Positions 23,758-34,488 of a DNA stretch of 64,000 nucleotides are shown here, one piece after another. This DNA is from Bacteroidales bacterium (GTDB taxonomy: Bacteria > Bacteroidota > Bacteroidia > Bacteroidales > ML635J-15), in the NCBI GenBank assembly GCA_017617125.1, contig JAFZWY010000046.1:1-64000 (forward strand), read 5' to 3'. The notes below the pieces were generated by a model. It saw only the letters and a program-made list of their open reading frames with translations, was not told where the DNA came from and ran no database searches. A program made the translations under genes and the position numbers. Each line of letters starts with the position of its first letter. Position 1 is the first letter of the stretch.

Positions 23758-24444
23758 ATGGAAGACGAAAAAAAATATGTATTGTTCAGGGTTTTCCGCA
23801 ACGAGGACGACATGAAGTTCTTCACCGATGTATTCGACGACTGCGGAATCGACTACACTATCGAGAACCCGCGTGCCGACAGCAACGATGTTCTCGCATC
23901 AGCGTATGGTGTGCAGATGGCCGAAGATGCCATGCAGTACAAATTCATGCTCATGATTGCCGAAGACGATTTCGAACGTTCGCAAAACGAACTCCGCAGC
24001 CACATAGCCGAATATTTCCGCAACGCGGGCAGCGAGGAGAACACACTGCTCAACGAGTTTAACGACGAAGAACTGCTCGATGTCATTAAAAAGCCCGACG
24101 AGTGGGCGGTTGAAGACATTGTAATGGCACAAACCCTGCTCGACAAACGAGGCAAGCACGTAAGCGACGAGGTTGTTGAAGCCTACCGCAACAAACGCCT
24201 CGAAGAGGTTCGTCAACCCAAATTTGGCGGCTATGGAACAATAATCATCGGTTATATCTTCGCAATTCTCGGCGGTGTAATCGGCATTTTCCTCGCAGCA
24301 TCACTTCTCGGCAAGAAACGCATCTTCAACGGCGAAAAAGTCAACATCTACGACAAAGCAACACGCACAAACGCAATCATCTACCTTACAATATCGATAC
24401 TTGTAATCATTGTAATAACGACGTATTTTGTCGTTAAGAGTTAA
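23758..24444 (+). CDS. Membrane protein of unknown function (DUF2007-like N-terminus)
   Basis: I choose ATG 23758, 11 nt after the aroE stop, giving 228 aa; an earlier in-frame start lies inside aroE. The N-terminal 70 residues (YVLFRVFRNEDDMKFFTDVFDDCGIDYTIE) resemble the small DUF2007 signal-transducing-like fold. An acidic helical middle follows, then two membrane segments (GTIIIGYIFAILGGVIGIFL and AIIYLTISILVIIVITTYFV). The role is unknown. Probably co-transcribed with aroE. Confidence 0.8.
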   Translation: MEDEKKYVLFRVFRNEDDMKFFTDVFDDCGIDYTIENPRADSNDVLASAYGVQMAEDAMQYKFMLMIAEDDFERSQNELRSHIAEYFRNAGSEENTLLNEFNDEELLDVIKKPDEWAVEDIVMAQTLLDKRGKHVSDEVVEAYRNKRLEEVRQPKFGGYGTIIIGYIFAILGGVIGIFLAASLLGKKRIFNGEKVNIYDKATRTNAIIYLTISILVIIVITTYFVVKS

Positions 24445-24670
24445 AAGTCTGCAGAGACTTGCGAGCAACGACATGATTGACAAGATGCAAGAATCAGTTA
24501 TGAGTCTTGTAAGATCGTTGTGTGCAAAGATTAATGCAAATACCAGCAAATAGTTAAGAATTAAAATCGGGCAAACAGCTAACCGCTTGCCTACGCTTCG
24601 CAAAAAAAGCAAAACAAACGCCATATGTCGATACACAATTAAATACTTTTTTAAAAAATTAAGAAATCTT

Positions 24671-24703
24671 TTTGATTAAAAAAAAGAATTTGTTTTATCT
24701 TTG
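24671..24703 (+). promoter_or_regulatory. Promoter of the M43 protease gene
   Basis: TTTG (24671-24674), 21 nt, TATCTTTG (24696-24703), then 28 nt to ATG 24732. It rules out the earlier in-frame TTG at 24672 as the start. Confidence 0.7.
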
Positions 24704-24731
24704 TGGCGTTAATAATTTAAAGTTTAGTGTT

Positions 24732-27700
24732 ATGAGGAAGAAATTATCATCCCAATTAGTGTTTTTGTTTATTGTATCAATGATGTTTGCATTCGATTTA
24801 TCTGCACAAACGGTAAGTTTGTCACCTGCGCAATGCGGACAAACGATACAATATGGAGATCCGATTTTCTGTACTGCAAACGATAGCGCGACAGAATACG
24901 AATTTAAGTTTTTCACTAAACGTGATACTGTTATTATCAATGCGAATCGTAACTATTTGCTCGTTGATGAATATCGCAACAAAATTCGTACTCATGTTAA
25001 TTTTAATATTGTGATACGATGCAAGTTTGGGAATGACTGGGGACAATATGGAGATACTTGTTCATCATTGATATATGTGGATGGATTTGAAGAACTACTT
25101 GCCAAGTTTGGAAGGCCAGAAGAACCTGCTGTTAATACTCGGTCAATAGATGATGGCTCTATATATGAAATCCCTATTGTGTTTCATGTTTTAGTTCCAG
25201 ACTCAGACCCCAATTCCTATTTAGCGGATTATCTTCCTCCAGAGAAAATATACGAATCACTACAAATATTGAATGATGTATTCTCTGGGAAGACAGGGGA
25301 AGAATATGGAGATGGTGTTGATACTCGTATTCGTTTCTGCATTGCTAAGAAAGATAATGATGGAAATGAAATTAAAGTTACTCACAATGGACAAGAATAT
25401 TATGGGATTACATACTTCAAAAACACATCGAGCCATATTAATGGTGAAGGGCTAGAATATCCTTTAGAAGAGGGAGTTGGATCTGTATCTGACCCGAATT
25501 TAGCTTATTATAATAGATTCCCTCGTGAAAAATATTTAAATATTTTTGTTTATAATAGTCTAGGCAAAGCTGCAGGAATGGCGTGGTCGGATTATTTTGG
25601 ACGAGGAATTGGATACGTAAAACTAGCCAAGAGATATATTGGCACGAATGAAGATCCCAGCAGAAGTCTTGGATATTCGTTGCCTCATGAAGTCGGTCAT
25701 TTCTTTGGGCTGTATCACACGTGGCATAGTTACGTGGAAGCATATCCCGAAGATACAGACCCAAGCCAACAAAATTATACTGTAGAAGATGAGGAAATTC
25801 ACCCTAACGATTGTCATTGCGATCCTAATGAGCCTGATAATTACGAAGACTATAATAGTTGTATTACCGACTTTGTGGATGATACACCATGTCACTTGAG
25901 TGCATCCCATGACTGCGACGCTTACACCAATGAACCAATTACCAATATTATGAACTATGCACCAGACGGATGCCGAAGAGTATTTACCCAGGGGCAAAAA
26001 AATCGTATGCGAGGCGTAATTAGTTCCAGTTATAGAGAATTGGCAGGTTTAGACATAAATAACAATGTTGAAACGTTGTGTATAGATGATGATGATTTCC
26101 CCCCTAGTATTCTAGCGACACGAATATTATCGCCATCAAAACATTTGATATGCCCAGACTCATATAATTCCATAGAAATAGGAATTGCCGATGTCCGTCT
26201 TTTAAGAAGGCTGGAAATATATAAGAATTCAGTACTTCAAGAAACATATACATACAATACATTAACAGAAGATAACATTATTGACAACGAAACAATTAGT
26301 ATTCAATATAACTTTAACGAAGAAGGGTTCTACCGAATTAATGTATACACTGGCAGATACAAAGAAGTTGAGGGGCATATTTTAGATACAGACGAAGATA
26401 TCTGGCATATGATAACTCATTCGATGAGAGTAGTTGAATGCAATAGTCCTAATGTTAACAACAACCAAGCGCAATGGTTCTTCGACAAATATGTCAGTTT
26501 AGATTTTAGAAATGGAATAGCACAATTGCAGGAAGGTTCAAGAATGAATGCCGACAAATCTGAATCATCAATTTGTGATAATGAAGGAAACCTATTATTT
26601 TATACTGACGGAACAAGAATTTGGAATAAAGAGCACCACGAACTGACAGGGCAGTCAGAAGAAAATATATTATCCAAGAGCACCATCGCATTAAAGTTCT
26701 CTGACACCAAGTATGCTGTTTTATCAACTACAGAAACAGGCACCTTGACATATAGGATTATTAACGTTAACGGTAGCAACTATACCATATCCAGTTCCGA
26801 TATAGGAAACATAACAAACATTGATTTAAGTGCTATTAACTGCAAAATAAGTTGTCTGACTGCAGTTCCTGCTATGGAAGAAGGAAAATATTGGCTGTTA
26901 TCATCAACAATGGGACCTGTTCAGGTTAATCCTGTTGTAATGAAGATTTGGTTAGATAGCAATGGCAATAATGATTACATAGAAACGTCAAACCTACATA
27001 CCTGTGAAGACATAGAAATACCATGTGGAGAGAGAGACCTTTACGCGAGATCAATAAAAGTATCTCCTTCATCCGAATATGTAGTATATTGCGCATATGC
27101 AGGATCAAAATTCTTACGTTTCAATGCTGCGACAGGAGATCTATTTGACTATAATTGTACGTTTGGTGTCATAAAACAATCAAATGTAGCATTCAGCCCA
27201 AGTGGACGTTTCTTATATGTAGCTTCTGTTGCAAACCAGCATATTGTACAATACGATCTGTATAATATGAGCGAATGCGATTGTCCAAACGATTATATAA
27301 CTATTTTTAACCCTAGAATGGGAATTTTGGGCGACTATACTTCAGCCGAATATATACAAGAATTTGGCAGCATAGTAAGTGAGGAATTTCAGTCTGAAAT
27401 AGGCATTCTGCCTAGTAATATTGGAAATTACATCCAAGAAGGTCCAGATGGAAGAGTTTATTTTTCTGTTTGTGCAGATAACTCTGGACTATCTCGCACC
27501 TTAGGAGTAATAAGAAATCCAGATGTGCTTGCTTCTTTAAATAACAACAATGAATGTGGAGTAACATATCCCTTTATTCTATATGATGTAAGTTCTCCTT
27601 ACTATAATCACGCAAATCTTCCTAATTTTGTAGATGCTATAAACATTGACACTTGCAAGGTAAAGTTCATAGTTTGTTCACACAATTGTTCCGACATAAA

Positions 27701-30700
27701 AATAGAAAACATGTCACTGGGCTTCGCTCGATATCAGTGGACATTCAGACGTATTGGTCATAATGGCTCTCTAATACACAGTTGCATAGGATATAACCCG
27801 ACGGATCGTGATATTAGAATATTAAGAAACATACTTATTCAGGATAACATTAGCTCTTTTATTGTTCGCTTGGAAAAACTCAATTCTCCCAATGCCCCTG
27901 CATGTGAGAATGCTTATATGGAAAAAACAATATCTTTTGATATTCCAAGTATTTCAATCTCAGGCCCCTCTTACATATGTAACAACGGAGATCCTGCCAT
28001 ATTTGGAATAAACCCAACAAACTCGTTTGTGTCAGCATCATGGACAACAACTCTAAACGAATATTCTTATCATGGACTTGAACATTCTTTTGAATATGCA
28101 GAATCAATGCCAGAAAATTTTACGATTACCGTTACTGGTACAAATACAATGGGTTGTCAAGCAACAGGAACAAAAGAAGTTGAGGTTAGAAGGATAACTC
28201 CTAATATAATAAGCATAGAAAGAGATTGCAATTCCTATCCGTTGACTTATACTATTACTATTGGCAATGTAACAGAAGCATGGGCAAAAATCCAATCTAT
28301 GGAAGATTATTCATGGGTAAGCGATGACGAAAATAATACCATTATAATATACATATCAAATATACAGATTGAAAACCTGTCTAGTGAACATTCCGTTGCA
28401 TATTTGCCAAATCTCGGAGCATCGTCAATCGTATTACCAATAAGTGTTTTTGATAATATATCAGGTTGTGAGTATGCTTTGGAAGCAGATTTACCTGCGA
28501 CTCCAGTTGCACAGCAATTAGAGGTTAGCTGTGACGGAGAAAATCCACATTCCATATTCGTCATACATAATGTAGGAGATGAGGATGATATAAGAATTGA
28601 AACAAATTTAGATGGTTATTTCATTGAAGGATATGAAGACTTTTTAGTTTATAGAATTGATGCATCTTCGTGTGATGAGTTAAATGGCAGTATTGTCTCT
28701 ATTTATTACGAAAATGGTAGTGAAAATACAGAATGCTTACTTTATATGGGTTCTGCAGGACAAACAGAACCACTTACTGTTGCCCCCACACAAATAAATG
28801 AAGAAAACTTTAACTGTATATCGCAAATTGTTTACTCCTTGCCAATAAACATTTCTGGAGGTCTACCTCCATATATAGTTACAGTGGAAGAAGAAGGAGG
28901 TAGCACACAAAACTTTACCATCGACCAACAAGGCGAAAATATTATAGACATACTGATTAACCCTCCCGCATCTGGCAGTCATAATATTTCATTTACCATT
29001 ACATCTTACGATATGCAACAATATACATGGAACGATATAATAACAAATAACGCGGATATTAGTTCAAATTTATTGAATATAAACACTCTGGCTGATAATA
29101 ATTATGTATTTAGCAACCGTACACTATATGTTGCACCAGAACCATTAATATTTACCCATGATGCTACGTTTAAAGAATGCACAATTTACTGCGCTTACAC
29201 CGACTACGACGACATTGCCAGCACACAATGGACTGTAAACTCTGGCAATACCGTAACATTCAACCAATGTACAATTATGTCTGGCTGTCCCGACAAGATG
29301 TGGCAGGGAATAAAGGTTATTGGAGAAACAATAACACATATTGACCCGCCATTGCCTCCTCTCCCAAATGATCCTTCCGACGGTAGGACAAGGGCCACCG
29401 CACTATTTGGTAAAATAAGATGCGACAATACGACTATCGAGGATGCAATAAAAGCTATAGAATCGATCAGAAGCGGTAAAATTATAGCCAACGGCAGCCA
29501 TTTCAACAACAACCAGTACGACCTGTATTACAATAGTTATGTATTTGCACAGGGAAGCGCTAATGCCCCGACAATAACCAACTGCACATTCACGACAACA
29601 CGACAGCTGAACGACAATACTATACATCCAACAGCACATATAAGCATGAAAGGCACAAGTGGCATGTTTATCAGAGGTTGTACGTTCGAGAACACACTGC
29701 CATTTCCATCGACAATTCATGGTGCCACTAATACCGGCTACAACCGTGGCATGGGCATAGAGGCTAACACCAGCCATATTGACGTGTCTTCGTCGTGCAG
29801 TTTCAAGAAACTTTTCCACGGAGTACACGCAAGCGGTTTCAAGTCGAAAGCCGTGGTAGTGGAGAACTCTTCGTTTACTGGCAACCACCGAGCAATCTAC
29901 ATAAACAATAACGACGGCTGCAAGGTGCTGAACAACAACATTGTCTCACGCGGAGAACCTGGCGAACATTATGAAATATTGAGTTCCGCCCGCGAGGACC
30001 GCGAAGTCGACTATAGCGTATTTATTGGCTCGTGCCACACATTTACATTCGAGCAAAACACTATCTCGAATGCCACTACCGGCCTGTACGTTTACAATTC
30101 GGGCAACCTTGGCAACCAAGTTAGGTACAATACATTCGAAGGACGACCCGCCGAGAGAACATTTCAGCTTGGACTGCCGATAGCAACAAAACCTCAGTAC
30201 AATGCTATTGTTGTGGTTGGTGAAAATTCCAGCTATAGGTCCGATGGTTTAGGTAGTAGAGGTTTGGAAGTCCTCTGCAATACTTTCAGAAGAAATACCC
30301 GCGACATATTTATAAAGGACGGATATATGCGCCAGCAGCAGGGAAGTAACAGGGCTCCTACGGGCAACTCATTCCTCTTTACCGACCTCACTGGCAGCCA
30401 CAAGCAAATCCTTACTCAGTTCTCAAATACATCAATGAGTAATCAGTACGATGTGTATACCAAGTATGACTACTACCAGCACGATGAAGAAGATAATGAT
30501 ATTGACGCATTAGGCAATATTCATCATTTAAAAAGTGGATGTTTTAATCCAAATAAGATTGACGCAATACCAATTTTCGGGAACCATTATACAAGTAGCT
30601 ATTGTCAATGTAGCGATGGAACCGGACCTGTAGTCAATCCATTCAATCCAATACCATTCCCAGGTATCGACAGAACCAAATCGCACATCCAGCAGCTTAG

Positions 30701-31808
30701 CACTACTCTCGATAGTGCTGTAAACGAGTACGAAACTAAACTCGACGGAGGCAATACGGCAAACGCCCTTATGAAAGTTTCTGCTATTTCGCAGACTACT
30801 GCTCCATCAATCAATGACCTACCTCAGGACGGATACCTCAGCGATACCGTATGCAATGCACTTGTGGCTAAAGTAGAGGAAAACCCAGTATATGTAACTT
30901 CGGTTTTTGTCGAAAATTCACCTCTTCCTTCTGCTACATACGATGACATTCAGGATGCCGAGATTTCTAACATACTTAAAACGGTTCTCTCTTACTACCA
31001 GTCGGGCGAGAATAAGAGGGTTGCCGACGAGAAGGCTATCGGAGAAATCAAGCAGGAAATATCCCTCAACGAGAACCTGCTTTACGACAAGGCTCTGAAT
31101 GACAGCCTTTCCGATACAGACTATGCTATTATACTCGATTACTTCAGCACAAAGACCGATGTCGACAGCAAAATAATGGCATGCAACATACTTACATCAT
31201 CCGAAAATTATGATGATGCTCGCCAGAAGGTATCCGATATCCGTTCGTTAGGAACAGCAGAAGCAATAAATTGTGCCGATGTGATGGATATGTATATCAA
31301 TACTATGGACACCACAATGACCAAGGAAATGCTTAAGGCACATAAAAGTCAGCTCGAAAATCTTATTGCTGACGACAATTATTTGTATTCTGGCATTGCA
31401 ACTACATTGTACGAGTATGCCTTCGATACTATAATTCCCGAATATACACCGATATACGAGGAAGAATTTACTGCAAAGTCAACAAAGACGGAAACTGCTT
31501 CCGAAATTTATCCTTACGCAATATATCCCAATCCTACAAGCGACTTCATAAATATTGAACTTGCCAGCAATGTTCTTGACGATGATATTATAGAATTCCT
31601 TAAACACTATGGAATAAATAATATTGAAGACTGTGAAACAATACAAATTAATATTTTTGATGTAAATTCGCGGCTTGTAAATACCGGCAAGTATAAATAC
31701 GACACTCTCATAAGCATTGATGTCAAGAACTATCCTTCTGGCACATATCTTGTTGAGATAAAGGGATGTTACGATAATGTAATGCAGACGAAAATTGTTA
31801 AATTGTAA
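24732..31808 (+). CDS. Giant secreted M43-type metalloprotease with beta-helix region and T9SS sorting domain
   Basis: Protein of 2358 aa. Signal peptide (SQLVFLFIVSMMFAFDLSAQ). Zinc protease of the pappalysin/M43 type at about residues 130-440, with HEVGHFFGLYH (His319, His323, His329) and the Met-turn NIMNYAPDGCR. A long region of about 580-980 reads like a beta-propeller built on run-time text (NEGNLLFYTDGTRIWNKEH). Sandwich domains follow, then a right-handed beta-helix at about 1490-1880 (MWQGIKV, IIANGSHFNNNQYD) and a helical part. The T9SS sorting domain runs from IYPNPTSDFINIE to KIVKL. It should be exported to the cell surface. The next gene starts 7 nt later; a C-terminal fragment is duplicated at 33.8-34.5 kb. 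Confidence 0.9.
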   Translation: MRKKLSSQLVFLFIVSMMFAFDLSAQTVSLSPAQCGQTIQYGDPIFCTANDSATEYEFKFFTKRDTVIINANRNYLLVDEYRNKIRTHVNFNIVIRCKFGNDWGQYGDTCSSLIYVDGFEELLAKFGRPEEPAVNTRSIDDGSIYEIPIVFHVLVPDSDPNSYLADYLPPEKIYESLQILNDVFSGKTGEEYGDGVDTRIRFCIAKKDNDGNEIKVTHNGQEYYGITYFKNTSSHINGEGLEYPLEEGVGSVSDPNLAYYNRFPREKYLNIFVYNSLGKAAGMAWSDYFGRGIGYVKLAKRYIGTNEDPSRSLGYSLPHEVGHFFGLYHTWHSYVEAYPEDTDPSQQNYTVEDEEIHPNDCHCDPNEPDNYEDYNSCITDFVDDTPCHLSASHDCDAYTNEPITNIMNYAPDGCRRVFTQGQKNRMRGVISSSYRELAGLDINNNVETLCIDDDDFPPSILATRILSPSKHLICPDSYNSIEIGIADVRLLRRLEIYKNSVLQETYTYNTLTEDNIIDNETISIQYNFNEEGFYRINVYTGRYKEVEGHILDTDEDIWHMITHSMRVVECNSPNVNNNQAQWFFDKYVSLDFRNGIAQLQEGSRMNADKSESSICDNEGNLLFYTDGTRIWNKEHHELTGQSEENILSKSTIALKFSDTKYAVLSTTETGTLTYRIINVNGSNYTISSSDIGNITNIDLSAINCKISCLTAVPAMEEGKYWLLSSTMGPVQVNPVVMKIWLDSNGNNDYIETSNLHTCEDIEIPCGERDLYARSIKVSPSSEYVVYCAYAGSKFLRFNAATGDLFDYNCTFGVIKQSNVAFSPSGRFLYVASVANQHIVQYDLYNMSECDCPNDYITIFNPRMGILGDYTSAEYIQEFGSIVSEEFQSEIGILPSNIGNYIQEGPDGRVYFSVCADNSGLSRTLGVIRNPDVLASLNNNNECGVTYPFILYDVSSPYYNHANLPNFVDAINIDTCKVKFIVCSHNCSDIKIENMSLGFARYQWTFRRIGHNGSLIHSCIGYNPTDRDIRILRNILIQDNISSFIVRLEKLNSPNAPACENAYMEKTISFDIPSISISGPSYICNNGDPAIFGINPTNSFVSASWTTTLNEYSYHGLEHSFEYAESMPENFTITVTGTNTMGCQATGTKEVEVRRITPNIISIERDCNSYPLTYTITIGNVTEAWAKIQSMEDYSWVSDDENNTIIIYISNIQIENLSSEHSVAYLPNLGASSIVLPISVFDNISGCEYALEADLPATPVAQQLEVSCDGENPHSIFVIHNVGDEDDIRIETNLDGYFIEGYEDFLVYRIDASSCDELNGSIVSIYYENGSENTECLLYMGSAGQTEPLTVAPTQINEENFNCISQIVYSLPINISGGLPPYIVTVEEEGGSTQNFTIDQQGENIIDILINPPASGSHNISFTITSYDMQQYTWNDIITNNADISSNLLNINTLADNNYVFSNRTLYVAPEPLIFTHDATFKECTIYCAYTDYDDIASTQWTVNSGNTVTFNQCTIMSGCPDKMWQGIKVIGETITHIDPPLPPLPNDPSDGRTRATALFGKIRCDNTTIEDAIKAIESIRSGKIIANGSHFNNNQYDLYYNSYVFAQGSANAPTITNCTFTTTRQLNDNTIHPTAHISMKGTSGMFIRGCTFENTLPFPSTIHGATNTGYNRGMGIEANTSHIDVSSSCSFKKLFHGVHASGFKSKAVVVENSSFTGNHRAIYINNNDGCKVLNNNIVSRGEPGEHYEILSSAREDREVDYSVFIGSCHTFTFEQNTISNATTGLYVYNSGNLGNQVRYNTFEGRPAERTFQLGLPIATKPQYNAIVVVGENSSYRSDGLGSRGLEVLCNTFRRNTRDIFIKDGYMRQQQGSNRAPTGNSFLFTDLTGSHKQILTQFSNTSMSNQYDVYTKYDYYQHDEEDNDIDALGNIHHLKSGCFNPNKIDAIPIFGNHYTSSYCQCSDGTGPVVNPFNPIPFPGIDRTKSHIQQLSTTLDSAVNEYETKLDGGNTANALMKVSAISQTTAPSINDLPQDGYLSDTVCNALVAKVEENPVYVTSVFVENSPLPSATYDDIQDAEISNILKTVLSYYQSGENKRVADEKAIGEIKQEISLNENLLYDKALNDSLSDTDYAIILDYFSTKTDVDSKIMACNILTSSENYDDARQKVSDIRSLGTAEAINCADVMDMYINTMDTTMTKEMLKAHKSQLENLIADDNYLYSGIATTLYEYAFDTIIPEYTPIYEEEFTAKSTKTETASEIYPYAIYPNPTSDFINIELASNVLDDDIIEFLKHYGINNIEDCETIQINIFDVNSRLVNTGKYKYDTLISIDVKNYPSGTYLVEIKGCYDNVMQTKIVKL

Positions 31809-31815
31809 TTGAAGA

Positions 31816-33771
31816 ATGAAAAGATATATAACTAATACTAAATATTTATTATACATAATCTTTGATATATGTATGATTGGGATATTTAGTGGTGTATCAA
31901 ATTGTTACTGCCAATCTCGATTTAATAGGATTATAGATTGTGAACATCGAACCATGAATATCCTAGTATCTGTATTACCTTTGCACGACGGATACTTACT
32001 CACCGTAGGTACTAGTGATGTTGAAGGATATAGCGACAATAGATGTACGATGCTTGTAAAAATAGATACGGGAGGAAATGTACTATATAGAAATTTCATT
32101 TGTGACAGTACATATGATGTATATGAAGGACGGTTTTCTTCTGGACTAATAGAACCAACACCACATATGACGTATAAGTGCATGCTAGAAGGCCATTGGA
32201 ATAAAATGATATGTTGTGAATTTGATGATAGCCTTGGTTGTATTTATAGGCAGGATACTTTTTTTGATATTCCGCATACAATTGGCGATGCTCATTATTG
32301 TGACAATGGCATATATATTGTTGGACAAATACATGATAATAATAAATATTGCGGCTATATTGAAAAAAGAGATTCATTAGGAGTTCTTTCAAACAGAATC
32401 ATTCCTTATGGATATAATGTAGAAAGTGCATATGATGCCGTCATTAGAAATAATGAAGGCTACTTATTAGCATATGGCATTGTAGCTACTAATATCAATA
32501 ATCATCTTTATTCGTTGGTAAAATTAGACACATCTTTGAATATAATTTGGCAAAAGACATATGGTCGCGCCAACTGGAATAATGGAGAACAATCATTCAT
32601 CGCCCCCTCCCCCGACAACTGCTATGTAATGAGCGGCATATACCCAGTGTGCTATGCCGACCGCTACGAGTACGAAACCTGCGATGCAACATGCATACGC
32701 AAGATAGACGACAATGGGAACCTATTGTGGGAAAAGGTGATAAAGAACTATGGCCCTTCGCCCTTATTCTACCTGAATGACGAAAGTTACGACTTATATG
32801 TAGATGATAACGGATACATATATGTGGCAAGCACAATAATGTACAATAACTTTTCAAGAACAGGCGCGCTCACCAAACTTTCGCCACAAGGTGATATTAT
32901 GTACATTAGGCATTATGAGCCGACTGGCAGAGGTGAACATCAGTCTGCTATCACCTACCTCAATAGCGTAAAACCAACCCCCGATGGCGGGCTTATTATG
33001 GGCGGATACACATACGACAGCTACTATACGGCAGCCGAATTTGACGACTACTTCCAGCAGCCATGGCTTGTAAAGACAGATATGGATGGTTTGGACGGAT
33101 TGTGCTATACAGAACTGCCAGAACTTGATTTCGACATTTTTATTCCCGATACTGTTTGTAATCTGGACTCAATTGACTGCGTAGTAAACATCAGCGGTCC
33201 CTCGGCTCCATACCGTCTTGATTTCAGTACGGGACAAGTGATAGATAGCATCTACTATCCAGACACATACGTACCGTACGATTTCGGCATTGACAGACCT
33301 ATATCATCGGAATATCTATACGAATACAGCGATTACATTACAGAAGCCACCCTGAAAAAGAATACAACGTGGGAAGACATAATCGCCCGCCACTACAATA
33401 TCCGCACGCCAAGAGACCCAGGCGAGCATCAGCTTGCAATCACTCTCACCGATTTCTACGGCAATACCAAGACCATATACAAGGACATCTATGTAAATCC
33501 CTGCCACGACCTGGCCGTGGACGAGAACGACAATATTATGCTGTCGGTTTATCCGAATCCTGCCACAGAATGCATAAATATCGCAGGCGATAACATTTCA
33601 AGCATAGAAATCTGCAATCTGCTAGGTGAGGTAGTACATTACATTAGTGTCGCGCCAAGGCACGAACACACTAATGTAATATCAACGGAAAACATGCCAG
33701 CAGGAAGCTATTTTGTAAGGGTTAGGATGGTAAACGGAAAGGTGGTGACGAAAAAGATTATCGTGCTGTAG
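31816..33771 (+). CDS. Secreted repeat (propeller-like) protein with T9SS sorting domain, copy 1
   Basis: Protein of 651 aa with an N-terminal signal segment (LLYIIFDICMIGIFSGVSNCYC). Blades of the form LVKIDTGGNVLYRNF, KLDTSLNIIWQKTYG, IRKIDDNGNLLWEKVI and PDGGLIMGGYTYDSYY recur up to about residue 430, which suggests a beta-propeller. The last 80 residues (LSVYPNPATECINIAG to KKIIVL) are a T9SS sorting domain. It follows the M43 protease by 7 nt and is a paralogue of the gene at 34.5-36.4 kb. It may bind or assist the protease on the surface; function unknown. Confidence 0.88.
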   Translation: MKRYITNTKYLLYIIFDICMIGIFSGVSNCYCQSRFNRIIDCEHRTMNILVSVLPLHDGYLLTVGTSDVEGYSDNRCTMLVKIDTGGNVLYRNFICDSTYDVYEGRFSSGLIEPTPHMTYKCMLEGHWNKMICCEFDDSLGCIYRQDTFFDIPHTIGDAHYCDNGIYIVGQIHDNNKYCGYIEKRDSLGVLSNRIIPYGYNVESAYDAVIRNNEGYLLAYGIVATNINNHLYSLVKLDTSLNIIWQKTYGRANWNNGEQSFIAPSPDNCYVMSGIYPVCYADRYEYETCDATCIRKIDDNGNLLWEKVIKNYGPSPLFYLNDESYDLYVDDNGYIYVASTIMYNNFSRTGALTKLSPQGDIMYIRHYEPTGRGEHQSAITYLNSVKPTPDGGLIMGGYTYDSYYTAAEFDDYFQQPWLVKTDMDGLDGLCYTELPELDFDIFIPDTVCNLDSIDCVVNISGPSAPYRLDFSTGQVIDSIYYPDTYVPYDFGIDRPISSEYLYEYSDYITEATLKKNTTWEDIIARHYNIRTPRDPGEHQLAITLTDFYGNTKTIYKDIYVNPCHDLAVDENDNIMLSVYPNPATECINIAGDNISSIEICNLLGEVVHYISVAPRHEHTNVISTENMPAGSYFVRVRMVNGKVVTKKIIVL

Positions 33772-33775
33772 CCTC

Positions 33776-34486
33776 ATGTTTCCGCAAATGGTTAGGATGA
33801 ATGAAATTTTTGATTACTTTGCTTCAAAGACCGACATCGACAGCAAGATAATGGCATGCAACATACTTACATCGTCCGAAAATTATGATGAGGCTCGCCA
33901 GCAGATTTCAAGCATCCGTTCGCTAGGAACCGATGCCGCCAGCAAGTATGCCGATATTGCAGAGCGCTGCATAGAGCTCACCGTTAATCCCGATTCTGCC
34001 AGGATTAGACTTCGTAGCGAACGGGAATTCCTTTTGCAGCTAATTGCAGACAATTCATATCTATATTCCGGCAAAGCAATGACACTCTATAAGTTTGCCT
34101 TCGATACAATTTTGCCCGATTATACTCCTATGTTTGAGGATGTTATTGCGCCGAAATCTAAATCGGTTGAGGCTCCGCAACTTCCAAATATATTTACCGT
34201 ATATCCGAATCCTACGACTGGTCTTGTAACAGTTATTATCGACAGGGACGATATTAATGATGAAATGATAGAATTCCTTGAGCATTACGGAATGCAGGAT
34301 ATAGAAGATTGCGAGAATGTTACGGTAAGCATACTCGACAGCAATGGCCGCATGCTCCAAACTCAAGAGTTTAATTATGAAGAAGAAATAACTCTTAATA
34401 TTGGCAACTATGTACCTGGTGCATACATTGTTGAGATTAGGAGCTGTTTCTCCGATGTTTATTCAACCAAGATAATAAAAATGTAG
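33776..34486 (+). pseudogene. C-terminal remnant of a duplicated M43 protease gene
   Basis: This 236-codon frame matches the last 230 or so residues of the giant protease at 24.7-31.8 kb (DYFASKTDIDSKIMACNILTSSENYDEARQ against DYFSTKTDVDSKIMACNILTSSENYDDARQ), including the T9SS sorting domain (VYPNPTTGLVTV to KIIKM). Everything before it is gone: no signal peptide, protease or helix region, only about 12 unrelated codons. Without a signal peptide it cannot reach T9SS, so it is probably a dead remnant, although the frame is still open and could be translated. Confidence 0.8.
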
Positions 34487-34488
34487 CA

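Noticed and set aside
24672..24731. Upstream in-frame TTG start for the M43 protease
   Set aside because: It lies inside the promoter boxes (24671-24703), and the ATG at 24732 leads directly into a signal peptide.
33776..34486. Independent functional gene encoding a 236-aa protein
   Set aside because: It is homologous only to the C-terminal end of the protease upstream, has a T9SS domain but no signal peptide, and sits at the expected place of a truncated tandem copy.
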